Assembly: GCA_017642885.1 (NCBI GenBank)
Contig: JAEPOM010000009.1
Coordinates: forward strand, 62,001 to 126,000
Length of the DNA: 64,000 nucleotides
Source: Henriciella sp.
Lineage (GTDB): Bacteria > Pseudomonadota > Alphaproteobacteria > Caulobacterales > Hyphomonadaceae
Direction of reading: 5' to 3'
In this document: one piece after another, positions 60,615 to 64,000 of the stretch
Numbering within the stretch: position 1 is the first letter of the stretch
Layout of the letters: every line of letters begins with the position of its first letter
Made by a program: the position numbers and the translations under genes
Notes under the pieces: generated by a model
The model's input: only the letters and a program-made list of their open reading frames with translations
What the model was told of the DNA's origin: nothing
Database searches by the model: none

Positions 60615-62015
60615 TCAGGCGGGTTCCCGCATCAGTTTCTGAATGTTCGCGATCGCGCTCGGCATGTTGTGTCGAAACGTCTTGAGGATTGTGTAGATCG
60701 ACGCATCTGCCTCGGTGACCTGCGCAATGCGTCCGCTGAACCCATCTAGGCGCGATTGCATCATCCAGTCACGAATGGCGGGGGTCCGCGTCCAGACGTA
60801 TTGATTCATCATATTGCTGAGCGAAATCGAGAAGTATTCATGCGGCGTATCCGGCAGGGGAAGCGGCCGGCACAGTTCGTTCTTCTCCGCGTCGCTGAGG
60901 TCGAGTGTCTCAATTAGTCCGATCATGGCCGCGCTGAAGGCGGGCTGGCAGGTGCGGGCAATTTGCGGCGTAATCAGACCATCCTGGTAGATCGGGATCT
61001 GTGGATGGCGGGTTACCGCGCTGGCCGAGCAATCGACATAGAGCGTGTTCGACGGCATCTTGAGGTCGGACTTTTCCAATTGCAGGCCTGACGCCGAGAT
61101 GTGCTGAACGCGGCCCTGTCGAACGACATGACCGATTTGGCGAAGCAGTTCGAGTTCGCCTTCGGAAATAATCGCGCAGTGATACATTTCCGGTTCTATG
61201 TCGGGGTCGAGCCGCAGCATGACGCCGGAACGTTCCATCCGATGAAAAAGATCCTTCGCGGAGCTCGCTTCGGCCAGAGCCTGCATCTGAAGGGCTTGGG
61301 CGTGCATGGTGCTTTCGAAAAACTCTGCACTCGGCTGCAGCGTTGTACGATTCATCAACCATGAATCGCGCGGCATCACCCAAGTGATTTGTTCGCCGGA
61401 TAGCCCGAGCTCAATCAAATGAACGCCGACATCCATTCCGGTTTTACCCGCGCCAACGATACAGACGGAGTCGAACCGCTCAGGCTGCTGTTTCCATAGC
61501 GTCGTAATATCGTTCGGGGCGATCAGGTTCACATCGTCATCGACGCTGAAGCCGGGCTGATGGCCTGCGGGGATCGTGGTCCCAAAATAGGTTGCATCTA
61601 CCGTCTTGCGCTGGACGTTGAATAGCGTCTCCCGGCCCTCACTGAGCGAGACGACGTGTCCGTTACCGCGATACTCGCTAGCCGGCAGATAGGTGACTTT
61701 GCCGCTGGCCAGCAATTGATCGCGCATGACGCTGTCATAATAGTCCAGCACTTCCTGACCGGAGGCGAGCTCAAAATATCCTGCGTTCCAACCCGCCGCA
61801 TCGCGCTGTGCGTGTCCGAGACGTTTCGACTCGACGCCATAAAATTCAGAAGGTTGGTGGAGGCGCACGAAGTCATAGGCAAAGTTCCAATGACCGCCCG
61901 GCTTCTGGTTTCGATCCACGATGGTGATGGAGCAATTAGAATGCTGAACAAGCATGTCTGCAAAGGCGAGACCTACGGTCCCAGCACCAATGATCAGATA
62001 ATCAACGTCCTGCAT
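60615..62015 (-). CDS. Flavin-dependent monooxygenase-like NAD(P)/FAD protein
   Basis: A 466-residue two-dinucleotide-binding flavoprotein. The first Rossmann motif is LIIGAGTVGLAFADMLV (Gly10, Gly12, Gly15), followed by GGHWNFAYDFVRLHQPSEFYG; the second motif is VCIVGAGKTGMDVGVHLIE. The arrangement suggests a monooxygenase or thiol/amine oxidase; the substrate is not known. It is convergent with the HhH gene and divergent from the EamA gene across 171 AT-rich bases. Confidence 0.84.
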   Translation of the reverse strand: MQDVDYLIIGAGTVGLAFADMLVQHSNCSITIVDRNQKPGGHWNFAYDFVRLHQPSEFYGVESKRLGHAQRDAAGWNAGYFELASGQEVLDYYDSVMRDQLLASGKVTYLPASEYRGNGHVVSLSEGRETLFNVQRKTVDATYFGTTIPAGHQPGFSVDDDVNLIAPNDITTLWKQQPERFDSVCIVGAGKTGMDVGVHLIELGLSGEQITWVMPRDSWLMNRTTLQPSAEFFESTMHAQALQMQALAEASSAKDLFHRMERSGVMLRLDPDIEPEMYHCAIISEGELELLRQIGHVVRQGRVQHISASGLQLEKSDLKMPSNTLYVDCSASAVTRHPQIPIYQDGLITPQIARTCQPAFSAAMIGLIETLDLSDAEKNELCRPLPLPDTPHEYFSISLSNMMNQYVWTRTPAIRDWMMQSRLDGFSGRIAQVTEADASIYTILKTFRHNMPSAIANIQKLMREPA

Positions 62016-62186
62016 TCTCGGAATTCCGCCCAGTCCCAGTCTAGAAGCGAAAGTGAATAATGGCGTTTTATTAATTGAGTGTGTCGCGAGGATTAGTAAA
62101 AATGAATGTGTATATTTGATACGCTAAAGTGACCTTGACCGTGCGAGCCGCTCGCTTAGGGGACAGTTGGACGTTGGGCGAGGCAT

Positions 62187-63113
62187 ATGCAGCAAAACCG
62201 AAATTCGATTGATTGGGCCCTGTTCGCTGGACTGACTGCGCTATGGGCATCGGCCTATGCCTTCACCCGTTTAGCAGTCAGCCATGATGACCCGGCGCTG
62301 GGCTTTCCGCCACAATTTATCATCCCAATGAGAATTACTGCCGGTGCGCTCGTATTGTTGATCGTGGTTGCGATCTCGCGCCAGTCCTGGCCGCCTTTCA
62401 GCGATTGGAAAAGCTGGGTGATTATGGCCGCCATGGGGACGCTCGGAACAGCAGCGCCTTTCCTCTTGATCACGACCGCGCAGAAGACCGTCGATTCCAG
62501 TCTGGCCGCGCTCTACGTTTCCGCTGCACCGCTGTTCACGTCGGTCCTCGCGCATATGGCGTTTCATGATGATTATATTGATCGCCGCAAGGCGCTGGGA
62601 TTGATTATCGGCTTTTTAGGCGTGGCCGTTCTGTTTGGACCGGAGGCGATCGCCTCTTTCGGATCCGCCAGTGTCGTGGCTCAGGCCATGTGCCTGGCGG
62701 CGACTTTTTTCTATGCGAGTTCGTCTATTATCGCGCGCTATGGGCGCAATATTCCGCCCTTTGTGTTTTCGGCGGGGTTCCTGATGTTTGGATCGATCGC
62801 CACCTGGCCGCTTCTGTTTTTCGTCGACTTTGAAACACTGACACCGTCAACGGGAGCCATAGCGGGGCTGGTGGGTCTTGCACTTGGTCCGACCGCGATC
62901 GCGTCGGTTCTTTATATGCTGCTCATCCAGCGAACGAGCGCCACCTTCGTTTCACTGACCGGATACATGATTCCGATCCTCTCCGCGATCATTGGCTATT
63001 TGGCCTTCCGCGAGACGCAGAGCTGGAACGCCTTTTTGGCCTTCGCGCTCATTCTTGGCGGTGTCTGGCTGGCCCAGCGTCAGCAGAAGGCGGGACTGCC
63101 CCCTAAAGTGTGA
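62187..63113 (+). CDS. EamA/DMT family transporter
   Basis: A 308-residue inner membrane exporter with ten helices and two EamA repeats (IDWALFAGLTALWASAYAFTRLA, then LYVSAAPLFTSVLAHMAF; second repeat LGPTAIASVLYMLLIQRTSATFVSL and IPILSAIIGYLAFRE). Substrate unknown. It overlaps the convergent PhzF gene by 11 bases at the 3' end. Confidence 0.88.
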   Translation: MQQNRNSIDWALFAGLTALWASAYAFTRLAVSHDDPALGFPPQFIIPMRITAGALVLLIVVAISRQSWPPFSDWKSWVIMAAMGTLGTAAPFLLITTAQKTVDSSLAALYVSAAPLFTSVLAHMAFHDDYIDRRKALGLIIGFLGVAVLFGPEAIASFGSASVVAQAMCLAATFFYASSSIIARYGRNIPPFVFSAGFLMFGSIATWPLLFFVDFETLTPSTGAIAGLVGLALGPTAIASVLYMLLIQRTSATFVSLTGYMIPILSAIIGYLAFRETQSWNAFLAFALILGGVWLAQRQQKAGLPPKV

Positions 63114-63921
63114 ATGTGCCTTCGATCACGGTGACACTATGGCCCCGCAGCTTAACGCGGTCGCCGACGAGCTCGACGTCGACATAAGCGCCGCGGCCCG
63201 GATAGGCTTGAAAGCATTTCGCTTCGCGCTCGCCAGTGAGCATTTCGACCAGAGGCGCGACCATGCAATGCCAGCTTCCAGTGGCCGGGTCTTCGGGAAT
63301 GCCGCTCCCCGGCGCAAAGAATCGGCTGGTGACGTCGACGTCAGCTCCATCCAGAGCGAGGCATCCGAAATTTCCCAATCCCCATTTGCCGTCGCTGGTG
63401 CCGAGGGTCTTCAGCCGCTCGAGATCAGGGGCAAGCGACCGAATATCCTCCGCGCTTTCATATAGGCCAACATAGCACGGACCTATAAAGGCACGGCTCG
63501 GCGCTTTACCAAACGCAGCAGAGATTTCCGCATCCACGGCGACCTCCTCAGCAGTCTGGGCGGGGAAATCCATTTCGAGGCGGCCATCCGACAAGCGTGA
63601 AACGAATAGGTCTCCGGACTGAACCGTCCGGAACGTGATCTGCTCTCCGGAGTAGCCGGCAATGGCATAGAGATAATGTCCGGCGGCCAGGGTCGCGTGC
63701 CCGCAGAGCGGAACTTCGACAGCCGGGGTGAACCAGCGCAATTTCCACACGCCGTCTCCATTCGGAACGATGAACGCCGTCTCAGCTACATTGTTCTCCG
63801 CCGCGATCTTCTGCATCACCTGGTCAGGGAGAAAGGCCTCAAGTGGGATCACACAGGCCTGGTTGCCCTCAAAGGCTTGGCTGGCAAAGGCATCGATCTG
63901 AGCAAATGGAAGAGTTGACAT
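63103..63921 (-). CDS. PhzF family isomerase
   Basis: A 272-residue PhzF-fold protein. The active-site Glu lies in AENNVAETAFIV; further signatures are VEVPLCGHATLAAGHYLY and the second-half GSGIPEDPATGSWHCMVAPL. PhzF relatives isomerise or epimerise small acids; the substrate is undetermined. Cytoplasmic. It is convergent with the EamA gene. Confidence 0.92.
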   Translation of the reverse strand: MSTLPFAQIDAFASQAFEGNQACVIPLEAFLPDQVMQKIAAENNVAETAFIVPNGDGVWKLRWFTPAVEVPLCGHATLAAGHYLYAIAGYSGEQITFRTVQSGDLFVSRLSDGRLEMDFPAQTAEEVAVDAEISAAFGKAPSRAFIGPCYVGLYESAEDIRSLAPDLERLKTLGTSDGKWGLGNFGCLALDGADVDVTSRFFAPGSGIPEDPATGSWHCMVAPLVEMLTGEREAKCFQAYPGRGAYVDVELVGDRVKLRGHSVTVIEGTFTL

Positions 63922-64000
63922 AACGCGCTCCTGTCTTGGACCAGAGAGGTCTCACAGGCGCCAACTCAAGACAAACCATGATTTCTAAGCGATCGATCAG

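Noticed and set aside
1-64000. tRNA/rRNA genes, insertion sequences, attachment sites, CRISPR arrays
   Set aside because: The intergenic regions are short and none contains cloverleaf-like, transposase or repeat-spacer structure that I could support.

Overview
This 64 kb window is a chromosomal segment of an alphaproteobacterium, most probably of the Caulobacter/Hyphomonas lineage (Hyphomonadaceae or Maricaulales). The pointers are the PhyR/NepR general stress response pair (known only in Alphaproteobacteria), PhaR/PhaB, the ccmABCD block divergent from aconitase acnA, a TAXI-type binding protein, many acyl-CoA dehydrogenases and dense high-GC coding on both strands. The taxonomic placement is inference. 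I see no tRNA, rRNA, insertion sequence, prophage or CRISPR array, and no gene-free stretch longer than about 200 bases. About 73 genes are supported, several with starts that differ from the longest reading frame (GTG, TTG and probably one AUA start).

Layout. 1-9.8 kb: 5' end of fumC, DUF2147 and DUF1489 proteins, then lipid and small-molecule metabolism (crotonase-fold protein, YghU-type GST, acyl-CoA dehydrogenase with iron alcohol dehydrogenase, Gfo/Idh dehydrogenase, a TetR regulator with a sterol-desaturase-type hydroxylase, a lipoprotein RidA, a cupin). 9.8-18 kb: second TetR, fused OppD-OppF ATPase, beta/gamma-crystallin protein, winged-helix regulator with a membrane partner, feruloyl-CoA-synthase-like ligase, alpha/beta hydrolase. 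18-22.6 kb: a tightly packed four-gene lipoprotein operon with a subtilisin protease, a free-standing inhibitor-I9-like lipoprotein, an unknown lipoprotein and an M23 endopeptidase. 22.6-35.5 kb: housekeeping genes (NfuA, YciB, Nudix, MarR, cytochrome c maturation ccmABCD, acnA, PHB regulator phaR with phaB, nuclease lipoprotein). 36-44 kb: SMP-30, folA, VUT transporter, FMN glutamate-synthase-like protein, SIMPL protein, and a paired acyl-CoA dehydrogenase operon. 44-47.3 kb: accessory-looking region with a glycosyltransferase, a tiny membrane protein with an apparent AUA start, an AT-rich divergent region, a truncated photolyase-like gene and a compact short transcript unit encoding an Arg-tailed 62-residue protein with its own terminator. 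47.3-64 kb: SixA, 1-Cys peroxiredoxin, SDR, TAXI protein, ftsH-bolA, the stress-response trio (HWE kinase, nepR, phyR), DUF4349 and DUF6065 proteins, Ala-tRNA(Pro) editing protein, PstS-like lipoprotein, murI, an HhH protein, a flavin monooxygenase, an EamA exporter and a PhzF protein.

How the genes fit together. Acyl-CoA and aromatic/fatty acid turnover recurs (three acyl-CoA dehydrogenases, crotonase, acyl-CoA ligase, phaB). Envelope lipoproteins are unusually numerous (at least eight). The stress-response locus combines sensor, response regulator and anti-sigma factor, but the sigma factor itself is not here. The best candidates for undescribed biology are the 18-22.6 kb lipoprotein protease/peptidoglycan-hydrolase operon and the 46.85-47.23 kb short transcript unit. 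Several sharp palindromes give testable operators.
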